From: Asterias amurensis
Lineage: Eukaryota; Echinodermata; Asteroidea; Forcipulatida; Asteriidae
Assembly (NCBI RefSeq): GCF_032118995.1
Contig: NC_092667.1
Coordinates: forward strand, 4,146,931-4,210,930
Reading direction: 5' to 3'
Length of the DNA stretch: 64,000 bases
The notes beneath the pieces are model-generated. The model did no database searches, was not told the origin of the DNA, and worked only from the letters and a program-made list of their open reading frames with translations. A program made the position numbers and the translations under genes. Below, one piece after another: positions 35,901 to 47,703 of this stretch; the stretch's first letter is position 1; every line of letters begins with the position of its first letter.

Positions 35901-38613
35901 AAAAAACGCCACACACCGGGGTCGACCCAGGGAAGCTAAACGAACGCACCCAACGTTCCTACGAAGCAGACCAATGACCCGTGGAATGTCCTATTGTTAT
36001 TCCTTGACATGGGATCGAGTTGTGTCCATTGTTGCGGGGTCAAGCTTATTGTTGAAGCAGTACTTACTTACAGTTACAACGGTATTCAGGAATGTACTTA
36101 TGGTACTACAGTGCGATTTGACACATTGCATGTCTTCAAACATGTCTTGTCCACGCCAGATGTGAATTTAGTTATTGTCAATCACAACTAGGATCCACAA
36201 CTACACTATGATAAAATCTTACTTACCTATATAATGAACCATGACAATGGCACTCCTTTCTCTGTGTTCTCCATGGTTCAACTCGTCCTCTTCCTCCTTA
36301 CATACAGTACATGTGGTGGTACCATCTCTTTGGGTTGCTCTGGGGATCTCAATTCCTCTTGGCCTGTCAACAATGTGCCATAGCGGGCGCTGTGGCAGCC
36401 TGGTTCTTTGCTCGTGACAAAAGTCAACTCAACTGGCCTATAATGAAATCAGTGCAACGAATTATCAGGTTAGCTTTTTGTTTTATCGAGGGCTTGTAAT
36501 TTTTGAAATCGGGGGATTGGCAATTCTCCCTTTTTACCATGTATTTTAAAAGAGAATGTTTATGTACTATCGATCGTAATAAACTTATATTTTTTGTCGG
36601 CTTTTATTTTTTTATTTTTTTACTTAAGGGGGGTGGGCACTTTTCATCTATAAGAATTTCACAAAACATTGTGTTGTGATGTGTCTTTATCTCCTCAATT
36701 CTTAGTGTGTTTTGTATGACCTTATTTGACTGTTTAACACTGATGACGTTGATATGTTTATTATTGGCAGATATCATATTGGATCTTTAGCATTTGGATC
36801 TTTCATCATCGCTGTTGTCATGATGGCTCGTATTATCCTGGGCTACATTCAATCAAGGTATGATATAGTTGTGGCTCCTCCTTTGTTTGTTAACAAAATG
36901 GAGTTTCGAAAGTTGAAATACTTTTCTAAAAGAAAAAGTAGAAAATGTATATCTTTATAATTATCATTATGTAAACTGTACACGCTGAATAATGTTGTCA
37001 CAGTATCTTTGCATAAAGGTGGCGGTTTTAAACTAGAGATACAATTTCCAGAGTTTTATAACTAACAACCGTTGTTTTTGAACATTTAAATTTCTTTTGC
37101 CACTATTTTCTTCCTGAAGAAGTATAATTATCATAACTTCTCTTCTTAAAGATGTTGAAGAACATCCCATATTTGTATCCCTTTTTTTCTTTTTCTAACA
37201 GACTCCGTCACTCACAGAGTGACATAGTGGCCTACATAATTAAATGCCTACAGTGTTGCCTTTGGCTCTTCGAGAAAGTTCTCCGCTTCATCAACAGGAA
37301 CGCATACATTGAAATCGGTAAGATCTCGCAGGTGCACAGACTACTTTGGAAACTAACCTATAAAATAGTTTATGCATTCGAGTTAGACTGATGAATGCTT
37401 ATGTCTACCTTGCATCTCCAGTTACTTGAAAACGAGATGGAAGTAGAAACTGAACGTTTGAGCCGCTGTTTAAGAATAGCTCACACCAAACGCCCCCATT
37501 GCTCTTCGGGGTGATCTTCCGGACAGCTTGTCCTTAAATGACTTGCATGAAGTGTGGGAACGATGGGCGATAGCGTTGGGAACGAAGTTGACTCTGTGTT
37601 TTAGCACTTTAACAAACGAACCCAAAACTCATGAAATAAGAAATCTATAATGGTGCAATATATTAATGTATACTTTATGTTTCATATTTATTAACATTCA
37701 GCAATCTACGGATATGGTTTTTGTAAGGCGGCACAGAAGGCGTTCTCCCTGCTCGTTGCTAACGTATTGCGTGTCGCTGCCATCAACTCCGTGGGTGATT
37801 TCGTTCTTCTTCTCGGCAAGGCAGTCGTTGTCGCCGTGGTTGTTGTCATTGGTATGCAGTTCTTCAAGGTAATTCAGTATTTCAAGAGCATGACAGAGAC
37901 ACCAAGATTGAATACATGCACAAAAGGAAGCAGTGTGTACAAGGCTATCATATGTGCACAATATTTTCTACAGTCATTTTAAAACTGTGTTTTGCCATTT
38001 CATAAACAAAATATAACACAAGTGTCAATCAATAAGCACCGAGTCTCTATCGACAAATTTCAACATTTCGAAACTCTTCAAGGGCTGCAGAGTTTAATGA
38101 AGGACAAAATTAACATGATGTTGAAATTGTTTATGTTTTACAGGACAAGCCGGACATACACTACGAGTTTGTACCGCTCACACTGGCCGCCATTTTTGCC
38201 TTTCTTCTCAGCCACATCTTTCTGTCAGTTTATGAGGTAATGTTCTAGAAATGTTGTTATGTGAAGTATGGAATTGAATAACAGTTTGGATTGAGTTTGA
38301 CAATGACTTTCTCAATGGTTTATTTTTCCTAGATGGCGATTGACACGCTGTTCCTCTGTTTCTGCGAAGACTGTGAACGAAATGACGGCATCTCCAAGCC
38401 GTATTTCATGAGCAAAAATCTCATGGTAAGGGAAACACCATTGTGTGGCAATTTAAAAATAAATTTCCAATAATCTATCTCTTTTTAATGTTGATTTCTG
38501 CTCTCTTTTTATTTTAGAGTTTTGTTGACAACGCAAAGAAAGCACAGGATGCTAAAGACTTAAAGAGACAAGCAAAACGAGCGGCCGTGCAGACCGCTGC
38601 AGCGGTCATGTAG
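29996..38613 (+). CDS. SLC44A1: Choline transporter-like protein 1 (SLC44A1-like)
   Basis: Seventeen coding exons joining in frame to 652 aa (human SLC44A1 is about 657): 29996-30040, 30208-30312, 30524-30666, 31056-31283, 31762-31840, 32316-32379, 32858-33019, 33305-33375, 34449-34568, 35349-35477, 36308-36468, 36771-36857, 37202-37317, 37702-37868, 38144-38236, 38333-38425, 38518-38613. The ATG sits in CCGCCATGG. Family marks: [19 protein letters not shown] (TM1), [102 protein letters not shown] and CEDCERNDG. The first large extracellular loop has several cysteines and NRS/NVT glycosylation sites. SLC44A1 carries choline across plasma and mitochondrial membranes for phospholipid synthesis. 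The YMWWYH junction matches vertebrate SLC44A1 rather than SLC44A2/4. Several introns hold foldback elements. Confidence 0.95.
33159..33260. repeat. Fragment of the GCCCAATTTCATA repeat family
   Basis: GCCCAATTTCATAAATC, then AATACTGCTTGACAA and AAAATTGAGTGGGACACCAG, in an intron of the choline transporter gene. It shows the uninterrupted form of the sequence split by element D copy 2 further on. Confidence 0.55.
33459..34112. mobile_element. Family C element split by element D copy 2
   Basis: The left part, 33459-33536 (GGCCCATCGT, AAATACTGCTTGACAAATTT, AAAAATTGAATAGG), continues after the insertion at about 33992 (GGGCACCAATGCAGTCAC) and ends near GAATCGGCCCTGGG at 34112. The relative at 33159-33260 has the equivalent sequence without the insertion. 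Confidence 0.6.
33537..33990. mobile_element. Palindrome-rich DNA element family D, copy 2 (inverted)
   Basis: About 454 bp, inverted relative to copy 1. Ends: TGTCGCATGCAACTATGTCC and (inverted) TGTCAGATGCAACTGTGTCC. Contains TTTGCATATGCAA, GTCCGCCCGGACA and a middle block shared with copy 1 (GGCCGTTGGGTATTCGCTG). It lies in an intron of the choline transporter gene. Confidence 0.75.
34113..34376. mobile_element. Foldback MITE family C, compact copy
   Basis: GGGCCCAATTTCATAGAGCT and TGCTTAAGCAAAA at the left mirror TTTTTTGCTTAAGCAGCTTC and GAAATTGGCCCC at the right. Repeated TTGCTTAAGCAA palindromes lie just inside. No coding. Confidence 0.8.
34586..34697. mobile_element. Foldback element family F, truncated copy
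   Basis: The right arm is complete (CACGTTCGTCCTGGAAAAAA through GGGTCGACCCAGGGAAGC and CGAACGCACCC). The left arm keeps only the inner part (TTTTTTTCCAGGACGAACGT). In the intron after coding exon 9 of the choline transporter gene. Confidence 0.85.
35800..35951. mobile_element. Foldback element family F, full palindrome
   Basis: About 152 bp. The outer arm GGGTGCGTTCG...AGCTTCCC...GGTCGACC...TTTTTCCAGGACGAACGTG is mirrored almost perfectly on the right, leaving a short loop of about 16 bp. Lies in the intron between coding exons 10 and 11 of the choline transporter gene. Confidence 0.9.
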
Positions 38614-38991
38614 TCTACTCTCAGTCAACAACATGTGTCGACAAATGACCGATCCGTTTACGAAACACTTTTCAACTAACGAAAATGTTGCTATCCGTGT
38701 TCCATTTTCCACTTTTCTTTTAAATTTCGGCTTAAAAGGTACCACACACTTCCGTTATAGCTCTTGTGACTATTTCCATTTGTTATTAAAAGTAATTGGA
38801 CTTTAGTGGATCCAATGTAGCAGTAGCCTTGTTACCATATTCCATTGATCGCGGAAGCATGGACAAGCTCAAAATTACGTAAAATAACTGCAGTTGATCT
38901 CTTTGCTGCCACCATCGATAATGACAAAGTTTTTGACAATAATTGTATTTTCTAAGTAGGCCTATTACTCCATACATAATTTTCGAGAATT

Positions 38992-38997
38992 AATAAA
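38992..38997 (+). promoter_or_regulatory. Poly(A) signal AATAAA
   Basis: First canonical AATAAA after the choline transporter stop, about 380 bp downstream. An ATTAAA at 38785 is a nearer variant. Confidence 0.4.
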
Positions 38998-39494
38998 AAT
39001 GTATAATGCATATAATTATTTATATACAAACAGACTAGTTGGCTTAATTTCTTTGCAATTAATTGCTATAAAATTAATTATATATTTTAAGTTTTCCAAT
39101 TGGAAAATAACAAACTATTATTGTTTATTTTTCAAAGTGTGAAACTCCACCGACTCGATTTGTCATTAGGTTATCGATAGTCAAAACGAATGCTTACCAA
39201 AATCTAAACTCTTCTTCAATTGTTAAAAAAAAGTATTCAATATTGTGCTCATTTGCTTAAGCTGTTTTGTTTAAAACGTATCAAAGACAAAATGTAACAG
39301 AAATTATTGCTGACTAGAGAGAAGTTTATTTGGACAGCTGTTTTTCTGTACACTTTTATTACTTTGTTAACCACTGTCAATGCAGCATTACATTATGGCT
39401 GAAAACTTAAATAATTATTTCAAGTGCTCTTATTAAAATCATGTCTCATGATCTACATACATTTTCTTCCTAAAATGCATTTTTGTAAATATTC
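38998..39494. other. Intergenic, AT-rich
   Basis: Between the convergent choline transporter gene and the minus-strand 315-aa gene. Nothing recognised. TTTATT at 39495 could be the minus-strand AATAAA of the latter. Confidence 0.4.
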
Positions 39495-39800
39495 TTTATT
39501 TCTAAAAACAAAAGGGTGATGATAGTACTGTGGTTGTTGGATTCGACCGAGGGCTTTTTAAGATGGCAATGAATGGTACATTTGATAATATAAAAGAGAA
39601 TAACGTCTCTTTGAAAAATGTTTAAACAAAATGTTTTTACAATCTCATGCACCGATGCGCTTGAAAACAACAGCCCCTCAGAAACAGAAAACTATTATGG
39701 ACATGATCTCAGCAATTATTATTTACTTTTGGCAGACTAAAATTTGTTATTTCAAATTCAATTAATCGATGACAAAGGGGATACAGGAATTAGTAAGTCT

Positions 39801-40748
39801 TCACACGGGCAATGACGCACTAAGTGTACCGTGTTTATCTACAAGACCCTCCTCTGAGGACGAGGCGGAAGCCAGGTCAACTACCTCCATATCACTCGCT
39901 ACACGTGAATAACCAGCCTCAGTTAAGACATTGTCTCCAGTGGTCTGGTAGTCAAGATTCTCTGGATTTGGTGTCACTTCCTCAATGCGGCCTGTCCATG
40001 CTTCAGAATGATGCCTCGTTGTATTGCCTGTGTTGCTTAAAGATATTGTATCTGCGTCATTTTTCACACCTTTACTAAACGGCATTTCAAAGTTTGTCAT
40101 CGGATGAGTCTCGTTCTCCAAGTTGATTAGACAATGCAGCCTGCTCCTACCTGCAAAAAACAAGTGGTCTCTGCAAGCTGTACTGCCCTCAACGTCTCCA
40201 TTCGATAAAGATTTTACTTTAGTTTCTGTGTCATTATTGGGATCGATTTTGTTTGTTCTTTTTAAACGCCTCAATGATCCGGAGATTAATCTGTGCACGA
40301 TGCTCTGTTTTCGTGTATCATCATTATCGTCATCAGGAACAAATGAACGAAGGACGTTGACGAAAATTCTCGGTACATCCTCTGGAGCTGGTTCTTTGCT
40401 TTGAAGTAATCTTGCAATAGTCTTCGTTATTTGATTCAAATCAGACGGCCTCGTTCTCTCACAGAGATCTTGAAACTCATGCTTCATACTGTTTGACATC
40501 TCTAACTCTGGACGCATGAGGGCGTCCCGTCGAAGCCAATTGTAATTGATTGCGTCATCATCCCGGAGCTGGTTCACTACCTTCCGGCGTTTGATCTCCT
40601 CGTAGATCTTCATCTGCTTTTCTAACTCCCAATGCAACATCTTGACGTTCACGTCATTGTCTGCTTTGCGCTTCATGGCCGTCTCCACATCAAACAAGCG
40701 CCATCCCTTGATTTGTAACCCCAAGACATTGGTTGAGAACAGCGACAT
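39801..40748 (-). CDS. Unrecognised 315-aa hydrophilic protein
   Basis: A long uninterrupted minus-strand frame in ordinary-complexity sequence. Starts MSLFSTNVLG; residues about 22-60 (ETAMKRKADN...LHWELEKQMKIYEEIKRR) are charged and probably helical or coiled coil. A further helical-looking stretch includes SVVHRL-like ISGSLRRLKR, and the C-terminal half is acidic and Ser/Thr-rich (ASASSSEEG). No signal peptide or clear TM segment. Just upstream (minus) is a strong acceptor-like CTTCTTGATTTTGTAG at about 40816 and an in-frame stop between it and the ATG, so a spliced 5' UTR with this ATG is consistent. It converges with the choline transporter gene. I do not recognise the family. Confidence 0.65.
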   Translation of the reverse strand: MSLFSTNVLGLQIKGWRLFDVETAMKRKADNDVNVKMLHWELEKQMKIYEEIKRRKVVNQLRDDDAINYNWLRRDALMRPELEMSNSMKHEFQDLCERTRPSDLNQITKTIARLLQSKEPAPEDVPRIFVNVLRSFVPDDDNDDTRKQSIVHRLISGSLRRLKRTNKIDPNNDTETKVKSLSNGDVEGSTACRDHLFFAGRSRLHCLINLENETHPMTNFEMPFSKGVKNDADTISLSNTGNTTRHHSEAWTGRIEEVTPNPENLDYQTTGDNVLTEAGYSRVASDMEVVDLASASSSEEGLVDKHGTLSASLPV

Positions 40749-41338
40749 GGCCGTTCCAATACCTTGGGATGATGAGGTGATGAAATCAATGACTTCCAGT
40801 TACACACTTTCTACAAAATCAAGAAGACACGAAGTACTCTGTCATAATGTTTGGGAAACCTTCAATCTTCATAATACGTCCTGTCCAATGGCCAAAAAGT
40901 GTCATTTAATGCCAAAGTATAAGTCTGCACTTCTTGATGAAGAGAGGACATAATGTGACACAAACATCATAGTGTGTGCTTGAATGATAAACCAAATGAT
41001 AAACCAAACTAGAACCACCACACAAGAATGACCAGCAAAAGATTACCATGGCCCTACTTCACCCAACCATTAAGCTTATGCATTAGGGCCTACATCAGTA
41101 TTTACCTTATTATTCTCCTCCCCGATGGTGCCAAGGCAGTTCAGTATTTCCCTGGCTGCATTATTTTCGTTTCCATCTCCTATAGTTTAGCTTTTCTTGC
41201 ACAATTATCAACAACACGTGATCCAACTTTCTCGAAAACAAAATTAACCTTCGATTGTTATTTAGTTCAAAATTTGTCTTTTGCGCGCAAAACAAACCCG
41301 AGCATTTGCGTTGTTTCTGCGCGCGTGTGCGTCACTAT

Positions 41339-42606
41339 CATTGATCTCCATTATACTATACTGACTGGATAGAACATCGCGTCCAAACGCAGGCCGCGCG
41401 CGTATTTTTTCAAACGGGTGAAGACCGTTCGTCATACGAAATGCGTTGTACACTTTTAAACGGAGTTGCTGCAAGCAGAGAGAAGTTTTCGTCCTTTTAA
41501 TTGTCATTTGGGGATTAATACAATTGGAATCGGATCAAACAAACTAAAAATGCTGATGGTGAAGTCGTGCGCGGCTGTCAATCACTGGAGGAGGGAAAAC
41601 TGAGTCGGCAAAGGGATTGTCTTTCCATAAGTAGGTAGGCCTTTGCATTTTTTTAGCGATTCATATTATTAATATTATATCTAACGTTACAAATATAAGC
41701 CGGGAATTTAAACTATCTTTCATAAAAATAATTATTTTAGGCCAAGTATTTGTTATTTTTACCGAGCAATACTATTTTTGGTCCATTACAGATGGTTGTC
41801 TGGAATCGACGAGGACGGGAAGCCCGGATTTCAACAGATGTTTGTCAAAGCATCAATAATTAAAAGGTTCGGGAAAGCGACAAGTATATGCGAATTATGT
41901 ACAATATCGTTGAGAGGATCAGTCATCTCGGAAATAGCCGACTTCGTTATTTGTGACCAAAATAAAAATATTTATTTCTGGCGGAACAGTAAAACGGTTA
42001 TGGAAGTTTTGCTGTTGGGATTGTTTTTTAATTAACATGATGAATAGAAGCTTAACAATAAAAATACTAAAATTGTTAATGGAGTCAACTCTCAATTATC
42101 ACATTGTATTTTGTTTTCATCTTTCTTGTTCTTTTCCCTCGATTTTAGCGAGTATGTAGTTCTCACTCTAGTGCCTACTCGAATTGTTTATTGTAGGAGC
42201 GACTCTTGTTTTGTCTTTAAATGGTTTATTGCCATTTTCTCAATGAACTGAAAGAATTTAAAAAAAACATGTACCTGAATCCCAGTACAGTTTCTCGGCC
42301 GAGTGTTTGTTTAGAAATTTAAATATCATTATCATAATACTAATAGGGCATTTGATAGAAACAAATATAAAGTTAGTTTGCTTTATTGCATTTCAGTCAG
42401 AAACTTTTTCATACTTCAAACTATCGGTCGTCATGTTTTTCCCCCATTTATATTCTCAATTTACAACTTCAACTGACAGACTCAAACCCGACCAAGTGCA
42501 CATTAATTTACCCGTTTGAAGGAATTGCGCCGCCATTGTTGGGCCGCGTGTTTATGCACGCAGTATAGCGCAATGTCCTATCCAGTCAGTATAATGGAGA
42601 TCAATG
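41339..42606 (+). mobile_element. P-like DNA transposon, non-autonomous, with THAP fragment
   Basis: Flanked by perfect 8-bp direct repeats GTCACTAT (41331-41338 and 42607-42614). The terminal inverted repeats begin CATTGATCTCCATTATAC and continue with TGACTGGATAG on both sides, apart from an extra TATAC on the left. Near the left end the plus strand reads MLMVKSCAAVNHWRREN (ATG at 41550) and, one frame on, ESAKGLSFHK, the start of a THAP domain with a frameshift and a Cys-to-His change. A THAP domain, CA termini and 8-bp target repeats together fit the P superfamily. No transposase catalytic region is seen in the 1.27 kb. Confidence 0.75.
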
Positions 42607-42614
42607 GTCACTAT

Positions 42615-43693
42615 GTAGACACATTCTTGGCTTTAGGGATGATTGAGGATGGCTGATTCGGTACGGTTGGTCCTTCACGGTAAGAGAGGGGGCATGTTGT
42701 ATCAGGTGCGCCACACCGTGACAGGTGTTTATGACCATTACATAATGGACAGAAAATGGGTGTGGTCAAGGGAAACGGGGATAGTTGGGTCTGAGACCGT
42801 AACAAATGTTCAATCAAAACAATAAAGTTTTTGGACAAACACAGCACGAAAAGCTTGCAAGTATTAACACAAGATTTGTGTGCGTGGTCTTGGTCAAGTA
42901 TTGTTGAGTTTCTATGGGAAATATCCTCGAGCAAAACAAGTTTCTCAGCATGCTGTATACTTTCAAAAATGCTATTTGCTTCTTTTAAGAATTTTTTGTT
43001 GGAAAAGTTCCAACCAAATGTTTTTATTGCCAAGTAAGAGATTGCCAAACGTATGCCCCTCCTTCAAAACGAATCCATCTTAACAGTCTTCCGCCACAAC
43101 AGACCAATGTAAACCAATCAGGATATTGGCATTTAAGACCAATTTACACCGATTAAATAATTCAAGTCGATCCCTTAGTGCTTTCGGGTCATGTGGATAA
43201 GACCCCCTTCTCAGGAAATTGAGCAAGTTTGTCCCTGGATTGGTGAGGGGCGCACAGGCAACCACTGCCGGGATGTGAGTCAGTTATTTCAATTGATGGG
43301 AACATGATCATTATTCTGCTAGTCGGAATACTTGTGATTGCATTGAACGATTCCGAATAACCGATAATGTCAATGCAAACTGTACGGTCAGGCGAACCAG
43401 TGCACAGTAGTGCGAGTCGATACCGCGATATAACATCAAACTAGTGGCGTATCGACTCCTTCAGTGGACACGATTCCAAAGAAAAGACTTAGTTGGTGTT
43501 TCTCTAGAGGCGAACGGGTTGGATTACTCAGAGAATTCTCATATGATTCACATACAACTATTCTAATCCCGCCCATCAAAGACTTAACTATCAGACTACG
43601 ACTAAAAACTTAAAACCTTGGTTGAAGTTAGACCCTCCTGTAGCTGGAAGATTAAGAGTACTTGAAGAGAAAACCCGGAGAACTTTTTCCAAG
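42615..43693. other. Intergenic plus TMEM179 5' flank
   Basis: Short ORFs on both strands, none recognised. 43600-43693 is probably the 5' UTR of the next gene. Confidence 0.4.
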
Positions 43694-46600
43694 ATGCCGG
43701 CGTTATATTATGTGTTGTCTATAGTGGAGATAGGATTGTGTGCAACCGCACTGACTTCGGGTCTCGTAGTGGCTTCACTTGCGGGTAGACAAACGGTAAG
43801 TTGTTTGGAATCTCATACATGTTTTCACACTGTTTTATTCATTCTTATTTTTGTTTGTTTCTAATTCTTGTAATGTTTGTTTTTGTGGTAAGGGTGACTT
43901 TTGTTCGGCAACTGTGCTATGGACACGATTTATCACTGTTTATTAAACGAATACGCAGTACTAATAGACACTTGGTCGCTTAAAATTAAAAAATGATACC
44001 ATGCAACAACAACAAATCGGACTTTGTTTCCAATATTATTGAATGACCCATAAAGAACATCAAATCATGGTAACTTAAAAATGTTGTTTGGGCGGGATGC
44101 GCATTATGAACTTAAAGCTCATAATGTCAGTAGGCCGATACTACAGAACTGTATGACCTTTGAATATCGAATGCTATTTTGAAAACCAACGGATGAGGAT
44201 GAATAATCCTCGACTAAAACAGCTCTGGGTACACTTCAGTTAAATTTCTATTTCATAAATTTCTCTATAAACAGTAATACAAAAAGCCGACTATTAAAAC
44301 CTGCTTAGACCGATTAATATGTTACAGTTACAAGAAAAGTTATAGTCTTAAGAACATGTTATTGTTTTGACCTTGTGAGTTTGTGTTCACTGTGACCCGG
44401 TCAGTGCTGAACGTCTAACCAAATGAGTCACATTTAGGGATGAGTTACGAAATTCAGTTTCTTGACAGATGGTGTCCCTTGCGGGCCTTATTATATAGTT
44501 ATTGAACGTTTTAAACACCACATCAATTATTCCTTATCTTTTCTCCGAGCTGCTGGCTAACAGTGCAAATCACTCCAGATAAGTCAATCATTTGATTACC
44601 AAATAGGAAAACATTCTTATCAATTATATAAATAACTAGATATTTCAGCACAAAAGGCAAAACACTTTTATATGATTAGACATTACGCGTTTGGCATATT
44701 CAAGTTCAATGTTGTATGGGTGTTTAAACAATATTTAACGGAAATCGGATACTTTGGAAACAATTTCTTGAGATACTGGAAATGCAAACGATATTTACCA
44801 GCACTTTAGAGTAAGATTGCACTTGTTTTGGTATTACCTTAAGAAACAGATTGAAGTAGACATATCGGATTGAGAATGTGTTTAAAGGAACACGTTGCCT
44901 TAGATCGGACGAGTTGGTCAAAACAAAAGCGTTTGTAACCGTTTTTTATAAAATGCATATGGTTGGAAAGATGTTATAAAAGTAGAATACAATGATCCAC
45001 ACAAGTTTGCCTCGAAATTGCGTGGTTTTCCTTCTACTGTGCGAACTAACATGGTCGGCCATTTATGGGAGTCAAAATTTTGACCCCCATAAATGGCCGA
45101 CGTGTTAGTCGACGAGGTAAAAGGAAAACCCCGCAATTTCGAGGCATGTTTGTGTGGATTATTGTATTCTACTTTTACAACATCTTTCTACCCATATGCA
45201 TTTTATAAAAAACGGTCACAAACGCTTTTCAAAGACCAACTCGACCGATCCAAGGCAACGTGTTCCTTTAAGTCTGGGTCGTTTTCACAAAGCAAATAAA
45301 TTCATCGCAAGACATACTGACAGTATTACCATAGTGATTTGTATTTTGACATGACTCTTAATACTTCGCAACTATGATTGATTTGTAGCTAAGATCAATC
45401 TTAGCTCTTTGTGAAATCGGCCCCGAGTGATTGCGAAACCGTTACGTTAAAAGAGATTGCGAATGATTTTCACCGGATTGCGACTCCTGTGTCGGATTGC
45501 GAATCCATGGTTTTATTATGAGTTTTATCCACCGAAATAGAACCCGGAGAACGCTGAGCTTGCGGTCCCCCTCTGTGTCGTCTGTGGACGCAGCGTATTG
45601 ATACCGCGCGATGCGCATGTATGGCAAAATGATCCTCGCGTGAGACGCGCGTATGGCAAAATGGCAAGATGTCAGCGCACATAGACCGTTTCTAGAGTGT
45701 TCATTGGTCGATGATGATGTCATTGTATGGCAAAAATATTTGCCATACAATGACATCATTAAAATACTTCGCCATACACGCGTAACAAAATGACGTATGC
45801 ACGTCCATAAAAATGGTCTAATTTCTATGGTTTTTATCTTCTTTTCGTTCATTGAATAGGAAGCATTTGCTGGTGACTGTGTGCTAGGCGGGAATGTCAT
45901 CTGGACATCACATACCGTCTTTGAGTTGAATGCAAACGATCCACCAAGATGCATCTTTATTGTAGGGGTGCAGGGATTAGCTGCATGTATTGCGTTCATC
46001 AATGCAATGTACAGAATATTCGTACTGTGCTGTGCACGACTTGATTTGTAAGAACCTTAATGTCACTCGACAATGACAAGGACGACGACAGCTGTTTGAG
46101 TGTGCATTTTATTTAAAATGACAACCACGACGACGACAAATGTAAACGAGTTTGGATTAAACGAACTCGAAGATATGGTGGCTTGGAAGGGTCACACAGG
46201 ACGAATACTCCCACGCCAATTTTTAGTATAAAAAAATAATAATAAACATCGGGGTGGCATTTGATTGAAGTGTTTAATTTGCCAAAGCAACATGAATCCA
46301 TAATCGTGAATACCGACCCTAGCATAATACCGTGCAATTTTCCGACTTGTGAACAAATAAATTTGTGTATATATCGTTTGTAAAACTTTACGACTTACCA
46401 TGGTGTATGTATTCATCCGCAGAAAAATAATAAGGATAATTCTTGTTCCAGTGTATAGCATCATGTCTGTACTCATCTTGGCAGAAGCAGCTATCTTGTC
46501 ACATGGTCTTAACAACGTCTGTGAAGGATTTAGGTCACTGCAAGTTAGGACCGCAAATTATGAGTGAGTTTGAACGAACTAATGGATACATTTGAGTTTC

Positions 46601-47548
46601 GTAAACGGTCTTATTTAAAAAGCACCAAAAACAAAAGTTTGCAAACCGGCGCTGAGGCATATATGAATAGTTAGTTATCCTGCTGGAACAGGTAAGCTGG
46701 AGTGTCTTACAATAGGAAGTTGAGCTGAAATTTCTGCTTTATACGGGAAGCTTGTTCCACTTTTGGGACCTTAATACGGAGAATGATCTTTCTGCAAAAG
46801 GGGTAGATGAACGAAAAATGTATTTGCTGAGATCTCAATTTAAGCTTGTCTGTGACAAGGGGGGGTTGTGTATTTTTTATACATCAGGATCATGAGTTTG
46901 AGGACTTTATCTGAAATAAGGTGGAGTAACAAAAGCTTGGCCAACTAAAGATATCATGTTAAAAATGAACTAAAACATACACTAAACAATGCGTCAATTA
47001 TTGCATAAACATAGTCTTAACTTTTTTGTTTTTCTTTTTTAGCTGTGAGTTATTTCAACAGGTGGATTGGCACATTTATGACGGCTCTGGATTCTATGAA
47101 GATTATTCAAAAGCAGAGGTAAGATCTTTATCAGTTACATCTAGTTTCAATTACATGTGCCCTATTAATTTATATTATTTATGGAGGGCATCCGGTGGGA
47201 TAGTTTGTTGACAGACACACTTTTAAATACTCCTAAACGACATACCTTTTTTAAAGTCACTATACGTTGTGACTTGATATGGTTTATATATCTACCGCCA
47301 TTTTATCAAGATGACAGTGGTTTGTGATGATACACAACAAACGAAAGAAATAAAGTATTAAACAATCTGAATAACTTCGACATACTGAAATGTTCTTCAT
47401 CTTTGTTAATCTATTTACCTATGTGTTTTTGCAGCGAGCTGGATGGGTCTCTTTCCTCACCTGGTGCGCTTTGGTCGGTGTGGGCGTGCTACATTGTCTA
47501 GCTGAGAGACCCGACAGTGGAATAGCTCTCCCTAACAACACCAAGTAA
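43694..47548 (+). CDS. TMEM179: Transmembrane protein 179 family member
   Basis: Five coding exons 43694-43795, 45860-46047, 46423-46563, 47043-47118 and 47435-47548 join in frame to 206 aa (human TMEM179 about 233). Four hydrophobic segments: residues about 5-30, 62-88, 98-122 and 169-188. Family features: GDCVLGGNVIWTS after TM1, a Cys shortly before TM2, and CELFQQVDWHIYDGSGFYED before TM4, corresponding to the vertebrate CEELQDIDL...NSAFYDQ. Membrane protein of unknown biochemical role, neuron-enriched in vertebrates. The ATG follows TTTTTCCAAG and begins directly in TM1. Intron 1 contains MITE A copy 3 and a 46-bp palindrome. Confidence 0.85.
44881..45271. mobile_element. MITE family A, copy 3 (full length)
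   Basis: TTAAAGGAACACGTTGCC at the left and its inverse GGCAACGTGTTCCTTTAA at the right, with the GTCGGCCATTTATGGGAGTC fold in the centre. About 390 bp, in TMEM179 intron 1. Confidence 0.9.
45285..45427. repeat. Family C-like fragment next to MITE A copy 3
   Basis: Bounded by TTCACAAAGC at the left and CTTTGTGAAATCGGCCCC at the right, an inverted pair similar to family C ends. Confidence 0.4.
45714..45759. repeat. 46-bp near-perfect palindrome
   Basis: Arms of 21 bp, ATGATGTCATTGTATGGCAAA and its exact reverse complement, around AATA. GTATGGCAAAATG words recur nearby (45617, 45651), so it is part of a local repeat cluster. Confidence 0.9.
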
Positions 47549-47703
47549 ACTGACCATTAGCACTACACATCACCCAGTATTTGTTGACTGGCTAACACGG
47601 TCGTAAACGCTGTTAAAAACTTAATTAAGGGGCGATGGTTTTTCTCTTCAGAATTCGTCTTGTGTCGTTACATGGGAATGTTTTAGCTAACATACAGATG
47701 ATA

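Noticed and set aside
35968-36191. Candidate extra exon of the choline transporter gene with several cysteines
   Set aside because: Joining exon 10 (...SDQLAP) directly to [12 protein letters not shown] matches SLC44A1 exactly in phase and length. The candidate has a weak acceptor and no good donor.
46690-46930. Possible repeat or coding fragment in the TMEM179 intron
   Set aside because: No reading frame or second copy could be supported.
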